36,694 nucleotides of DNA from Chamaesiphon sp. GL140_3_metabinner_50 (lineage in GTDB: Bacteria; Cyanobacteriota; Cyanobacteriia; Cyanobacteriales; Chamaesiphonaceae): contig NZ_JANYJC010000107.1 of the NCBI RefSeq assembly GCF_025361915.1, positions 1 through 36,694 on the forward strand. Direction: 5' to 3'. A program made the position numbers and the translations under genes. Numbering within the stretch: the first letter of the stretch is position 1; each line of letters opens with the position of its first letter. This document shows positions 7,910 to 16,106 of this stretch, piece after piece. The notes under the pieces were generated by a model. It had not been told where the DNA came from. It saw nothing but the letters and a program-made list of their open reading frames with translations, and made no database searches.

Positions 7910-8473
7910 ATGGTACAAAAAATTCTGATTGCGGCGATCGATAAAGATGGTGGTATTGGTAAAGATGGTTACATGCCTTGGCATTATCCAGCCGATCTAA
8001 AACTATTTATGAATCTAACGATGGGTAATACGATCGTGATGGGCAGAAAGACATTTGATGGTATGTTCGATCGCGAGAAAGTTCCATTAAAGGGCAGACA
8101 AAATATTATTGTGACATCTAAGGTTGCCGAATATCGATCGCAATTTGCAGATAAATATCCATCATCGGAACTAGGTTTCACTGACGACCTGAATTGTGGC
8201 GATGTAGAATTAGCTAAAGACACCAAAATATTTTATTGTGGCGGTGCTAATCTCTACCAGCAAACAATCGATACTGTCGATATGATGTATCTATCGCGTC
8301 TGGAAGATAGTTATGATTGCGATACTTTTTTTCCGCAAGATCCGCAGTCGTTAGGTCAAGAATTTGCTCCATATATTCCAGCTTATATGGCTAAGAGTTT
8401 TTCCGATCGCATGGCAGGTAAAAAATCTTTTACTTTTGAGATCTATGCGCCTAAGCCATTAATTATTTATTAA
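7910..8473 (+). CDS. folA: Dihydrofolate reductase
   Basis: 187 aa. Reduces dihydrofolate to tetrahydrofolate with NADPH. Visible motifs: ILIAAIDKDGGIGKDGYMPWHYPADLK, with the active-site Asp29 after MPW, then VMGRKTFDGM and GRQNIIVTSK for NADPH binding, and FYCGGANLYQQ near the end. It lies 16 nt after thyA, so the two almost certainly form one transcript; only a weak ribosome site is visible. Slightly longer than the usual 160-aa bacterial enzyme because of an insertion before the GGANLY motif. Confidence 0.94.
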   Translation: MVQKILIAAIDKDGGIGKDGYMPWHYPADLKLFMNLTMGNTIVMGRKTFDGMFDREKVPLKGRQNIIVTSKVAEYRSQFADKYPSSELGFTDDLNCGDVELAKDTKIFYCGGANLYQQTIDTVDMMYLSRLEDSYDCDTFFPQDPQSLGQEFAPYIPAYMAKSFSDRMAGKKSFTFEIYAPKPLIIY

Positions 8474-8690
8474 TATTTTGGTATTTAGCTAACTAGCAAT
8501 TGAAATAGATTTTAGGTAATTTACGATAAAAATATACGATCTGAACTATGACTTATTTGATTAATAGATGAACTAAAATTGTCGGATAGCAGTCCATTAA
8601 AGTCCATCAGTCAATCATTTTAATCATAGTTTAGACGATATTAGAGGAGGATTATTTCCAGGAATTACCTCGATCTATCAACACATAATT

Positions 8691-9356
8691 TTAATGATGT
8701 GAAAAAATATCCTCATACTGCAATATATCTAGCGCAACCAACGTAGGCAACACCTTAAAACAGTCCTGCGCTAGTTCCCACCGATCTTCGCGTTGCAACT
8801 TGGCAGTCAATTTTTGACGCATACTAATTAAATATCGAACATCATTAGCCGCATAGCGGAGTTGGTGTTCCGAGAGATTTTCGGCATCGCCCCAATCGGA
8901 ACATTGAGCAGATTTGTCGAGATCGACACCTTCGAGTTGAGATACTAATTCCTTCAAACCATGACGGTTTGAGTAGGTACGAATCAGTTTACTAGCAATT
9001 TTAGTACAAAATATTGGCTGAGTTTCGATACCCAAACGGTAACTGAGTTGTGCCACATCGAATCTGGCAAAATGAAAAACCTTCGTAACGGTGGTAGATT
9101 GCATCACCTGTTGTAAATTTGGTGCGGTTGTTTGTCCTTTGGCAATCCGAATTACCGTCAGGGCACCAGGTGAAAATAATTGTACTAAGCACAGCCTGTC
9201 GCGATGATAGTTCAATCCCATTGTCTCAGTATCGACAGCGATCGATTCTGCCTGGAGATATTTGGCAGTGAGAGCATCATCTAGATCTCGATCGCAAATT
9301 TGAAAGTCTTCCATATTGAGAGCTGGTGAGATAGCACGATCTACATCATAAGACAT
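8691..9356 (-). CDS. RNase D-like 3'-5' exonuclease, DEDDy type
   Basis: 221 aa, one exonuclease domain without the HRDC domains of full RNase D. Metal ligands: AVDTETMGL (D42, E44), FHFARFDVAQL (D100) and YAANDVRYL (Y168, D172). Family members trim tRNA and other RNA 3' ends; the substrate here is not known. The ATG at 9356 is 3 nt after the stop of the upstream CAP gene, so the two form an operon. An alternative start at residue 15 (MEDFQICDRD) would also keep the whole domain. Confidence 0.88.
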   Translation of the reverse strand: MSYDVDRAISPALNMEDFQICDRDLDDALTAKYLQAESIAVDTETMGLNYHRDRLCLVQLFSPGALTVIRIAKGQTTAPNLQQVMQSTTVTKVFHFARFDVAQLSYRLGIETQPIFCTKIASKLIRTYSNRHGLKELVSQLEGVDLDKSAQCSDWGDAENLSEHQLRYAANDVRYLISMRQKLTAKLQREDRWELAQDCFKVLPTLVALDILQYEDIFSHH

Positions 9357-9359
9357 AGA

Positions 9360-9965
9360 CTAGTCAGCATCTTTAACGTACCAAGCTTTGCGAATAAATA
9401 TTTGTGTAAAGTAATATTCGCCCTTAGAGTTTTGGACGATGCCGATGCCAGTAAGATCGTATGGCCCTGTCATATTATCTTGGTGTCCGGGACTTTCGAT
9501 CCAGCCTTGAACGGCAACTAAATCTGGTTGTCCGTAGCCCATATTGTAAGCCACATTCTCGGCAGCCTTACGGTAGACGATCGTCTGCGCGATCGAATCC
9601 GCACGTTCGTGAAAACCGTCATGATTCATATTCCGATCCCTAGCCATCTTTTCGCTATGTGCCTTAGCCTGAGCCGAAATAGCTGGATCGATTGTCAGTG
9701 GTGGTAAATTGCGAGACTGGCGATATTTATTGACTAGGTTATAAGTGTCCAATTCTAAGCGAGTTAGCACAGGGTTAGATGTCGATTGAGGATTATTGTA
9801 GGCGCGTTTGGTCGGCGCGGCAGTTTCTGGAGGAGCTTCTTGCCCAGTGGCGGCACTAATCGATCGATCGGCGGGTATACTAATGCTAATATCGGCACGA
9901 ACTGTTGCTGTTATCCCCAAGACGGTAGCAACTACACAGAAAGTGCCCAAAAAACCGTATTTCAT
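9360..9965 (-). CDS. Secreted CAP (SCP/PR-1) domain protein
   Basis: 201 aa. A signal peptide (MKYGFLGTFCVVATVLGITATVRA) is followed by a low-complexity linker rich in Pro, Ala and Thr (about 25-65). Then comes a CAP domain: YNLVNKYRQSRNLPPL, AQAKAHSEKMA, AENVAYNMGYG, VQGWIESPGHQDNMTGPYDLTGIGI. His and Glu residues of the CAP cavity are present (HSEKMA, AENVA, SPGHQ). Exported to the periplasm or outside; the molecular role of bacterial CAP proteins is unclear. First gene of a two-gene operon with the exonuclease. Confidence 0.9.
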   Translation of the reverse strand: MKYGFLGTFCVVATVLGITATVRADISISIPADRSISAATGQEAPPETAAPTKRAYNNPQSTSNPVLTRLELDTYNLVNKYRQSRNLPPLTIDPAISAQAKAHSEKMARDRNMNHDGFHERADSIAQTIVYRKAAENVAYNMGYGQPDLVAVQGWIESPGHQDNMTGPYDLTGIGIVQNSKGEYYFTQIFIRKAWYVKDAD

Positions 9966-10185
9966 CTGAATTTACTCAACTTGTGTAGATCTAGCCGTAG
10001 GAGTAGTAAATGTCGCTAGGTCGTCAGCAACTGCGCCTGTGGTTAAACCCAAGATGACATCAAAATTTACAATCCACTGCGATCGATCTCACTATATAAG
10101 GATGTAATCTGAGAATCGATCGACTTCGATCGTCTTGCCTGAGAATTCGCTAAAATAGTAACTAAGATCGCTTGAGACTATCACT

Positions 10186-10875
10186 ATGACATCCTATTCT
10201 GCTGCCTCTGCTCGCGCTGAAATGAGTGAATTGCGTCGGCTTAAAAGCTTGCTGCCACCCGAATTGCAAAGCTGGGTAACGGTAGAAACTACCGTCGAAG
10301 TCAATCCGCCTTTGGTGCGGAGTGAAGAATTGGGCAAAGATCAAGTCGAAATTCAGATCGATTTAGTCAAGTGGGAACGTCTGGCTCTGGATCAACGCAA
10401 TTTATTGTTCTGGCATGAAGTCGCCCGCGTTCAAAACGATACAATCTCGCGCGATGGCTGGGAAATGGCTGCGCTGGCGATCGGTTTAGGCGGTGCTGTG
10501 GGAGAGTTATGGGTACAGGATGGGTTGCTACTAATCCTGGCTCTGGGACTATGCGGCGTGTCTGGGTATCGGCTCTATTCTCGCAATAATAGCGATCGAC
10601 ATCTCAAAGAAGCCATCGATGCCGATGAAAAAGCGATCGCCCTAGCCACCCGCTTTGGATACACGCTCCCCAATGCTTACAAGAGTCTGGGCAGTGCCTT
10701 AAAAACTCTCACTGATGATACTCCTAAAAAGAGCAAACGCAAGCACTATGAGTCCCGTCTCGATGCACTCAAACGCAGTGCTACTAAAGCCAAAGATAAA
10801 GTCGATCGCAATCGGACTTCTACTCGCTCCCGCGCGCTAGCAGACGATCGTGAGAATCGCGAAAGCTATCGATAA
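10186..10875 (+). CDS. DUF3318 membrane protein
   Basis: 229 aa. The N-terminal half is soluble (ELRRLKSLLPPELQSWVTVET) and contains FWHEVARVQ. A hydrophobic stretch follows (about 100-128, AALAIGLGGAVGELWVQDGLLLILALGLCGVSGY), then a charged helical region (LKEAIDADEKAIALATRFGY) and a lysine/arginine-rich tail. This layout matches the cyanobacterial DUF3318 family as I remember it; function unknown. The FWHE motif recalls a metallopeptidase HExxH remnant, but the second His is absent (HEVAR). Transcribed alone, divergent from the CAP operon, with a strong terminator downstream. Confidence 0.75.
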   Translation: MTSYSAASARAEMSELRRLKSLLPPELQSWVTVETTVEVNPPLVRSEELGKDQVEIQIDLVKWERLALDQRNLLFWHEVARVQNDTISRDGWEMAALAIGLGGAVGELWVQDGLLLILALGLCGVSGYRLYSRNNSDRHLKEAIDADEKAIALATRFGYTLPNAYKSLGSALKTLTDDTPKKSKRKHYESRLDALKRSATKAKDKVDRNRTSTRSRALADDRENRESYR

Positions 10876-10895
10876 ACACGCTGATGCTGCAAATC

Positions 10896-10929
10896 AGGGT
10901 AGGGGCAATTCATGAATTGCTACTACCCT
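10896..10929. repeat. Interspersed palindrome around GCAATTCATGAATTGC
   Basis: AGGGTAG, GG, GCAATTCA/TGAATTGC, TA, CTACCCT: a 16-nt perfect palindrome inside a 7-bp outer stem. Similar elements are common in cyanobacterial spacers. Located between the DUF3318 stop and its terminator. Confidence 0.7.
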
Positions 10930-10970
10930 AGATTTTTATGGGAAATCTTTGGGACGATCGAGATCGCATC

Positions 10971-11008
10971 AAAAAGCCCGACTGCTTTCAGCAAGAATCG
11001 GGCTTTTT
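10971..11008. terminator. Bidirectional terminator between DUF3318 and the BtuR-like gene
   Basis: AAAAAGCCCGA ... TCGGGCTTTTT, an 11-bp stem with a small inner CTG/CAG hairpin, with A and T tracts on the two sides. It sits between convergent genes and can serve both. Confidence 0.85.
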
Positions 11009-11035
11009 AACACATACTTATTAATAGAACTCAAT

Positions 11036-11587
11036 TTAGACAGCTAATTCTAATAAAGCTGGATGTGGATTAGTACCAGTTAGAATGAGCCGGAGATCTG
11101 TAGGGATCTTGGTGAGAAAATCGAGCGCGGCTTCGATACTAATTAACCCCAACTCGATCGATAGACTTAGATCGTCTAAAATCAACAAAGAATATTCACT
11201 CGATCGATCGTTATTAGTAGCAGATCCAGCTACATTGCGAACGTGCTTCCATAACTGCTCGAAATTGTGTAATTCTAGATCGTTTAAATCGGAGATCGAA
11301 ATATTCCGAATTAAATTGCAACGAATCCAATCTAGATTTTGAGCCAGATTGACAATGCGATCGTGTCCTTGCCAAATGCCACCTTTAAGTAGTTGGACGA
11401 TTAATACTCTTTGTCCCGTACTGGCAAGTTTAAGTGCATTAGCAACGATCTCGGTGCAAAATCGATCGGCTGGTGTATCGATAATCTCGATATGTTTGTG
11501 AAGTGGTGCTGAATCGGGATGAAGTGAAGTGTTACGATTAAGCGCAGAATTTTCTGGATGACTATTTAGTTGTGCAATCATATTCAA
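11036..11587 (-). CDS. BtuR/CobO-like protein lacking the P-loop
   Basis: 183 aa. Resembles cob(I)alamin adenosyltransferase from the second strand on: GQRVLIVQLLKGGIWQGHDRIVNLAQNLDWIRCN, LLILDDLSLSIELGLI, DLRLILTGTNPHPALLELA. Where BtuR has GKGKTT the sequence reads DTPADRFCTEIVANALKLA, so the Walker A motif is gone. Cyanobacteria commonly carry such a degenerate homolog, as I recall. An ATP-dependent adenosyl transfer is therefore unlikely; a corrinoid or nucleotide binding role is a guess. The C-terminus stops at LLELAV, about 15 residues earlier than I would expect. Confidence 0.72.
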   Translation of the reverse strand: MNMIAQLNSHPENSALNRNTSLHPDSAPLHKHIEIIDTPADRFCTEIVANALKLASTGQRVLIVQLLKGGIWQGHDRIVNLAQNLDWIRCNLIRNISISDLNDLELHNFEQLWKHVRNVAGSATNNDRSSEYSLLILDDLSLSIELGLISIEAALDFLTKIPTDLRLILTGTNPHPALLELAV

Positions 11588-11787
11588 CGTAAAATGAGCC
11601 GCGTTTCATTCAAAAGGTGTACTATTACAGGCGATTCCTGTCCAGCTCGGCAGTCTATAGTAGACAATATATAGCGTTTCGTTCCGTGCGCTTATCCAGT
11701 GAAACACTAAATATACGATCGGTCAAGTAGTACTTAATAGCTAGTAGCTCGATCTGGTTTCCGATCTTCATTCTCCCTGAATTCTAC

Positions 11788-12531
11788 ATGCAACGCCAAG
11801 ACCGCCAACCGAATAAATTACGTCAAGTGAGCTTCCAGAGCGGCTTTACCAAATTTGCTACCAGTTCTGTATTGACTAGGTGTGGCGACACGCAGGTACT
11901 GTGTACCGTCACCATAACCAACGGCGTACCCAGGTTTTTGGCAGGAACGGGGACAGGCTGGCTGACAGCCGAATACCGAATGCTACCGGGTGCGACACCC
12001 CAACGTCACGAGCGCGAACTGATGAAGTTATCGGGACGCACGCAAGAAATCCAAAGACTCATCGGTCGGAGTTTGCGATCGACCCTCGATTTTGCCGCCC
12101 TGGGAGAGAAAACAATCCTAGTTGATGCAGATGTCCTCCAGGCAGATGCAGGCACCCGCACGACGGCAATAACTGGCGGATACGTGGCATTAGTGCAAGC
12201 TATCCATCGACTCGTGAAGCGGGGAGAATTGAGTCACTCGCCAATCGTTCGTCAAGTTGCAGCGGTGTCGGTGGGCTTAGTTGCTGGGAGCGCGTTTTTA
12301 GATCTGGACTACCCAGAAGATGTCGCGGCTGATGTCGATTTTAATGTGGTAATGACCGATAATCGGGAATTAATTGAGGTGCAGGGCACGGCAGAATCGG
12401 GGAGTTTTAGCCGCCAGCAACTGAATGAGTTGCTAGATCTTGCCGATACGGGAATTCAGGAATTGATGGCGATGCAAAATGCCGAAATTGCTGCGACGAC
12501 TGGTAATACGGTTCGGTTAGTCAGCGACTGA
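11788..12531 (+). CDS. rph: Ribonuclease PH
   Basis: 247 aa. Phosphorolytic 3'-5' exoribonuclease that trims tRNA precursors, usually a hexamer in the cytoplasm. Typical features: [79 protein letters not shown] with the catalytic Asp region, and [13 protein letters not shown] for phosphate binding. Full length. The last codons (SD) and stop TGA lie within the CGACTGAAGTCG palindrome at the left edge of the repeat element. Confidence 0.96.
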   Translation: MQRQDRQPNKLRQVSFQSGFTKFATSSVLTRCGDTQVLCTVTITNGVPRFLAGTGTGWLTAEYRMLPGATPQRHERELMKLSGRTQEIQRLIGRSLRSTLDFAALGEKTILVDADVLQADAGTRTTAITGGYVALVQAIHRLVKRGELSHSPIVRQVAAVSVGLVAGSAFLDLDYPEDVAADVDFNVVMTDNRELIEVQGTAESGSFSRQQLNELLDLADTGIQELMAMQNAEIAATTGNTVRLVSD

Positions 12532-12720
12532 AGTCGCCGCTAATGATGCAAAGTCCGCCTTCGCGGACTAGTTTATTAGACTTCCTGCAAAAGTTAGGGG
12601 CTAGGGAATAGGAAAAGTTTTAGATGAAAACAGTATTGAAAAAGGTTGTGTTTTTACTTTCGCAGGAGATCTATTAGTCCGCGTAGGCGGACTTTGCAAC
12701 ATCAGCCACGACTTCAGTCG
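12525..12720. mobile_element. MITE-like element nested in a larger inverted repeat
   Basis: The outer arms (about 65 nt each, imperfect) hold CGACTgaAGTCG and CGACTtcAGTCG at the ends, then AGTCCGCcttcGCGGACT and AGTCCGCgtagGCGGACT hairpins. The inner part, 12577-12673, starts TAGACTTCCTGCAAAAGT and ends ACTTTCGCAGGAGATCTA, imperfect inverted repeats. The inner part is related to 30003-30137. There is no coding capacity, so it looks like a non-autonomous element whose transposase is elsewhere. It lies between rph and galE (convergent) and could also fold into a strong terminator-like structure. Confidence 0.75.
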
Positions 12721-12746
12721 TAGGCATTCTCAGGTAGCAACTCAGG

Positions 12747-13760
12747 TTACTTAACCAATTCTTTCAGCGGTAGTTCGCTACCCTGTGACTTTTTTTCCCA
12801 GGCTAAAGCCGTGCGAACGATAATATCGAGATCGTTATACTGTGGTTTCCATCCTAGTGTTTGGGTAATGCGTTCGGCAGCAGCAATCACGCAAGCAGGG
12901 TCGCCAGCACGACGTTCGGCTTCGATAACGGTAAAATCTACACCGGATATCTCTTTGACTTTTTCGATGACTTGGCGGACGCTATAACCCTGTCCGTAGC
13001 CACAGTTGAGAATCTGACTCGCAGCTCGTCCATCGAGATAGATCAGTGCATCTACATGCGCGCGTGCGAGATCGTCAACATGAATGTAGTCACGAATACC
13101 CGTACCATCGGGAGTATCAAAATTGGTACCAAAGATACTCACATTGTCTCGTCTACCTAAAGCTGCATCGCAAGCTACTTTGATCAGGTGCGTGGCTTTT
13201 TTGCCAGATTGTCCTAAGTTTCCGCCAATTTCGGCTCCAGCTACATTAAAATACCTAAGAATGACATATTTAAAATTAGTATTCGCAATCGCATAATCCC
13301 GAATTAACCGTTCGCTCATCAGTTTAGAACTACCATAGGGATTGAGCGGTTCTGGAGCAGTTTCTTCGGTAATCGGGTTGACAGTTGGCTGTCCGTATAC
13401 CGCCGCCGTACTGGAAAAAATAAATTTATTTACGCCAAATTGCTCGCAGCAGTGGAGCAAGTTTAGAGTATTGGCTGTATTATTGCTGTAGTAAGCCAAG
13501 GGCTTAACGACCGATTCTGGGACAGAAATACTGGCAGCAAAGTGTAAAACAGCGTCAAAATTATGTTCTGTAAAGACTCGTTCTAGCTGTTGTCGATCGG
13601 CTAAATCTCCCAAAGCTAGCTTACCAGTAGTTATCGCACTGGTCGTACCTGTAGAAAGATTATCATAGATGACGATTTCATAGCCAGCTCGACCCAATTG
13701 GGCGATCGTGTGAGAACCGATATAACCAGCACCACCAGTAACTAAAATTTGTTGATTCAT
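12747..13760 (-). CDS. galE: UDP-glucose 4-epimerase
   Basis: 337 aa extended SDR. Interconverts UDP-glucose and UDP-galactose using bound NAD. Seen: VTGGAGYIGSH (NAD-binding glycine motif), IYDNLSTG, LHFAASISVPESV, catalytic SSTAAVYG and YGSSK (Tyr and Lys), LRYFNVAGA and GTGIRDYIHVDDLA. Full length. Product sugars feed glycan synthesis, consistent with the glycosyltransferases at the left end. The gene stands alone between the repeat element and a 336-nt spacer. Confidence 0.94.
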   Translation of the reverse strand: MNQQILVTGGAGYIGSHTIAQLGRAGYEIVIYDNLSTGTTSAITTGKLALGDLADRQQLERVFTEHNFDAVLHFAASISVPESVVKPLAYYSNNTANTLNLLHCCEQFGVNKFIFSSTAAVYGQPTVNPITEETAPEPLNPYGSSKLMSERLIRDYAIANTNFKYVILRYFNVAGAEIGGNLGQSGKKATHLIKVACDAALGRRDNVSIFGTNFDTPDGTGIRDYIHVDDLARAHVDALIYLDGRAASQILNCGYGQGYSVRQVIEKVKEISGVDFTVIEAERRAGDPACVIAAAERITQTLGWKPQYNDLDIIVRTALAWEKKSQGSELPLKELVK

Positions 13761-14096
13761 CGGAATTTCAATTGGATAAAATAGGTTACAGGATGGTATT
13801 ACTAATTTAGTGTATTAGTTGTGGCTACTGAGTTACGAATCCTAACGCTGCTAAATACAACTTGGGCTGGCAATCTGTTTAGACATCTAGACAAGATTAA
13901 TATACCTCTTTATTTTATACCAGTGAATCTCCGTGGATGACAAGAGTTAGTTTTGAACTAATTGCGACAATTCAACCTTGACAACCGAGCATCTTGGCGA
14001 TCGCCACTCATATATTTAATAGATATTTAGTATATTTAAGAGGATGGCACGACGATCTGTAATGTCGATCCCGACACTCTGAGTCTGGCTGTCAAA
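13761..14096. other. Intergenic region upstream of galE, 336 bp
   Basis: AT-rich, with the galE promoter expected at its left side and the 3' end of the coiled-coil gene at its right. I see no ORF, repeat array or clear terminator. Confidence 0.4.
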
Positions 14097-14531
14097 CTAC
14101 TTCCATCGTTTAGCTAATAACTGTTCCTCCAATGCCGCAATCCGGTTGTATGCAGCAGTTAATTGAGCGGTAAGTCGTTGAATCTGAATTTGTGGGGATA
14201 AATCTTGTTCTTTAATTTGGTGGTGACTGATTTCTACGCCACTACTATCGATCAAAACATCCTGTTGGGCAATTACCGATTCACTCTCGCGATGATAATT
14301 AGAGCTGCCAAAGTAGTCTCCATATCCATAGCGACGATAGCTAGAAGCTGGTACGTTACTTGTGGGCGAGAGATCTTCACGGTTGAGCGGATATCTAATC
14401 GAAGTTTCTTCTCCGCCAACATTCGGGGAATCGAGCGTCTCGAAGACATGTTGGTTCAATCGATCGACGATCTGATAGACTCGATCGACCTTCCGGGTCA
14501 AGGTACTAATCTGTTGTTGGATTGATTCCAT
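14097..14531 (-). CDS. Small protein with terminal coiled coils, unknown function
   Basis: 144 aa. I do not recognise a family. The N-terminus (MESIQQQISTLTRKVDRVYQIVDRLNQHV) and C-terminus (IQIQRLTAQLTAAYNRIAALEEQLLAKR) both have heptad patterns typical of coiled coils. Between them is a flexible, Ser/Tyr/Gly-rich linker with YRRYGYGDYFGSSNYHR. No signal peptide or membrane segment. The layout suggests a scaffold or a component of a filament or regulatory complex, which is inference only. Monocistronic, convergent toward galE's upstream spacer and divergent from the lyase gene. Confidence 0.7.
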   Translation of the reverse strand: MESIQQQISTLTRKVDRVYQIVDRLNQHVFETLDSPNVGGEETSIRYPLNREDLSPTSNVPASSYRRYGYGDYFGSSNYHRESESVIAQQDVLIDSSGVEISHHQIKEQDLSPQIQIQRLTAQLTAAYNRIAALEEQLLAKRWK

Positions 14532-14739
14532 CTTTTACCTTACAATAACTTTCAATAAGTTTAGATACTAAATTGAAATTTGGTGACTTATTGCTGAATT
14601 ATTTAACTTTTGATAAGTACAACAATCTTAATTATTAATTAATTATGGAACTGGATTTAGACGCTCGCCAGCAAATATAGATTATTATGTGAGTAACTTT
14701 AATTGAGCGAATGTCAATATTGAAATTATTACTAAAAAA

Positions 14740-15369
14740 ATGCTAGAAATTCAAGACTTTTTTGCAGATTGTGTCGGCACCTGGAAGACCGAGCGGACGT
14801 ATCATTATCCGCGCCATAATGAGGTAGAACGCTCATATACCGAATTTAACGTAGCTGGATTGGAAGCTGCCGAAAAATATCAAATTTCTTCAGCTTTTTT
14901 ACCACTTGGTAGCATGGAAGCCTCGACACAGATCGATCTATTTCCTGGATTTAGGATCGACTTCAATACAGTGTCAGAAAAAGGGGAGCGAGTCGCCATG
15001 AACCTAAAAGCTCTATTTGTGCCCGATCGATCTATTAGTAAGCCCGATCTACTGCCGAGCGATCCACTTGCACCAGCTCTCCCCTTAGTCGCCGAAATTC
15101 CCGATAGTCCCGAACTAATCAGAGGTTTATATTTACGAGATGAAGGGTATTTAGAATCTGGGACGATTACTGGTCGATTTACCTATCAACCCACTCGGCA
15201 AACTTTAGAATTAGTCACATATTACAGTCGATCGGTGGCAGTCGATCGGCTGCAATTAATAAATTCTCACTCGCGACTGCGGACGATAGTGACCTATCGC
15301 CGTCCCGAACCCGGCGCGGTACCTACAGAAATCGATTTAGTTGGATTTGGATTAGAGCAAAAATCTTAG
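14740..15369 (+). CDS. CpcS/CpeS-family phycobiliprotein lyase
   Basis: 209 aa. The family is a lipocalin-like barrel that attaches phycocyanobilin or related bilins to cysteines of phycobiliproteins. Match: start LEIQDFFADCVGTWKTERTYHYP, later LIRGLYLRDEGYLESGTITGRFTYQP, LELVTYYSRSVAVDRLQL and SRLRTIVTYRRPE. The ending DLVGFGLEQ matches cyanobacterial CpcS-type lyases. Which subunit and bilin it serves cannot be told. It is followed 33 nt later by a parvulin-like isomerase, perhaps in the same transcript. Confidence 0.85.
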   Translation: MLEIQDFFADCVGTWKTERTYHYPRHNEVERSYTEFNVAGLEAAEKYQISSAFLPLGSMEASTQIDLFPGFRIDFNTVSEKGERVAMNLKALFVPDRSISKPDLLPSDPLAPALPLVAEIPDSPELIRGLYLRDEGYLESGTITGRFTYQPTRQTLELVTYYSRSVAVDRLQLINSHSRLRTIVTYRRPEPGAVPTEIDLVGFGLEQKS

Positions 15370-15373
15370 GGAT

Positions 15374-15393
15374 GGGAGATGGGAGATGGGAGG
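15374..15393. repeat. GGGAGAT heptamer array that includes a ribosome-binding site
   Basis: GGGAGAT, GGGAGAT, GGGAGG in tandem. The last unit is a Shine-Dalgarno-like sequence 9 nt before the ATG at 15403. A GGGAGAT unit also follows the same gene at 16107. Confidence 0.75.
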
Positions 15394-15402
15394 TTAAACT
15401 CC

Positions 15403-16104
15403 ATGAGTGAATTCGAGCAAATTGGTAATTTTCAGTTACTGCCAGCGGAACTGTTACCACTCTTGAAAAGATATCAACTGCTACCAGGAATCGTCCGCGA
15501 AATGACGATCGATCGGGCGATTATCGGCGTTGAGTGTAGCGATGACGAGCAAATTGTCGCGCTCAAGCAATTTTACGATCGCGAAAGCTTGACAACGGAA
15601 GAGCGGCTGCAATATTGGCTTAATTTTCATTATTTGGATCGTCAACAATTAGCCGAAATCGCAATTCGTCAGTTTAAAATTGCGAAATTCAAACAGCAAA
15701 CTTGGGGTCATCAAATATCCTCCCATTTTCTCAAACGCAAAGGGCAACTAGATCGGATTATCTATTCATTAATTCGGACTAAAGAGCTAGGCATCGCCCA
15801 AGAAATCTATTTTAGATCGATCGCAGGCGAACAAAGTTTTACAGAGCTTGCTACTGCATATTCTGAAGGTGCTGAGTCGCAAACTGGCGGACTAATCGGC
15901 CCTGTAGAAATTAGCGTACCGCATCCCGCGATCGCCCAGGCAATTGCGACTCAACCATTAGGGCAGGTTTGCCCGCCGATGCACCTGGAAGAATGGTATG
16001 TCGTCGTGCGTCCCGAAAAAATTATTCCCGCTCAATTAGACGAACCAATGCGCCAACGGCTGCTCGATGAATTATTTCAGATTTGGCTGCAAGAGCAAAT
16101 TTAG
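15403..16104 (+). CDS. Parvulin-like peptidyl-prolyl cis-trans isomerase
   Basis: 233 aa from the ATG at 15403. The track start at 15379 would translate the heptamer repeat (MGDGRLNS), so the internal ATG with GGGAGG at 9-nt spacing is preferred. The N-terminal half is helical and SurA-like (LLPLLKRYQLLPGIVREMTIDRAIIG). The C-terminal half is a rotamase domain: FTELATAYSEGAESQTGGLIGPVEISVPHPAIAQAI, LGQVCPPMHLEEWYVVVRPEKI. No signal peptide, so it is probably cytoplasmic; such proteins in cyanobacteria are sometimes linked to export systems, but none lies here. The client is unknown. Confidence 0.82.
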   Translation: MSEFEQIGNFQLLPAELLPLLKRYQLLPGIVREMTIDRAIIGVECSDDEQIVALKQFYDRESLTTEERLQYWLNFHYLDRQQLAEIAIRQFKIAKFKQQTWGHQISSHFLKRKGQLDRIIYSLIRTKELGIAQEIYFRSIAGEQSFTELATAYSEGAESQTGGLIGPVEISVPHPAIAQAIATQPLGQVCPPMHLEEWYVVVRPEKIIPAQLDEPMRQRLLDELFQIWLQEQI

Positions 16105-16106
16105 TT

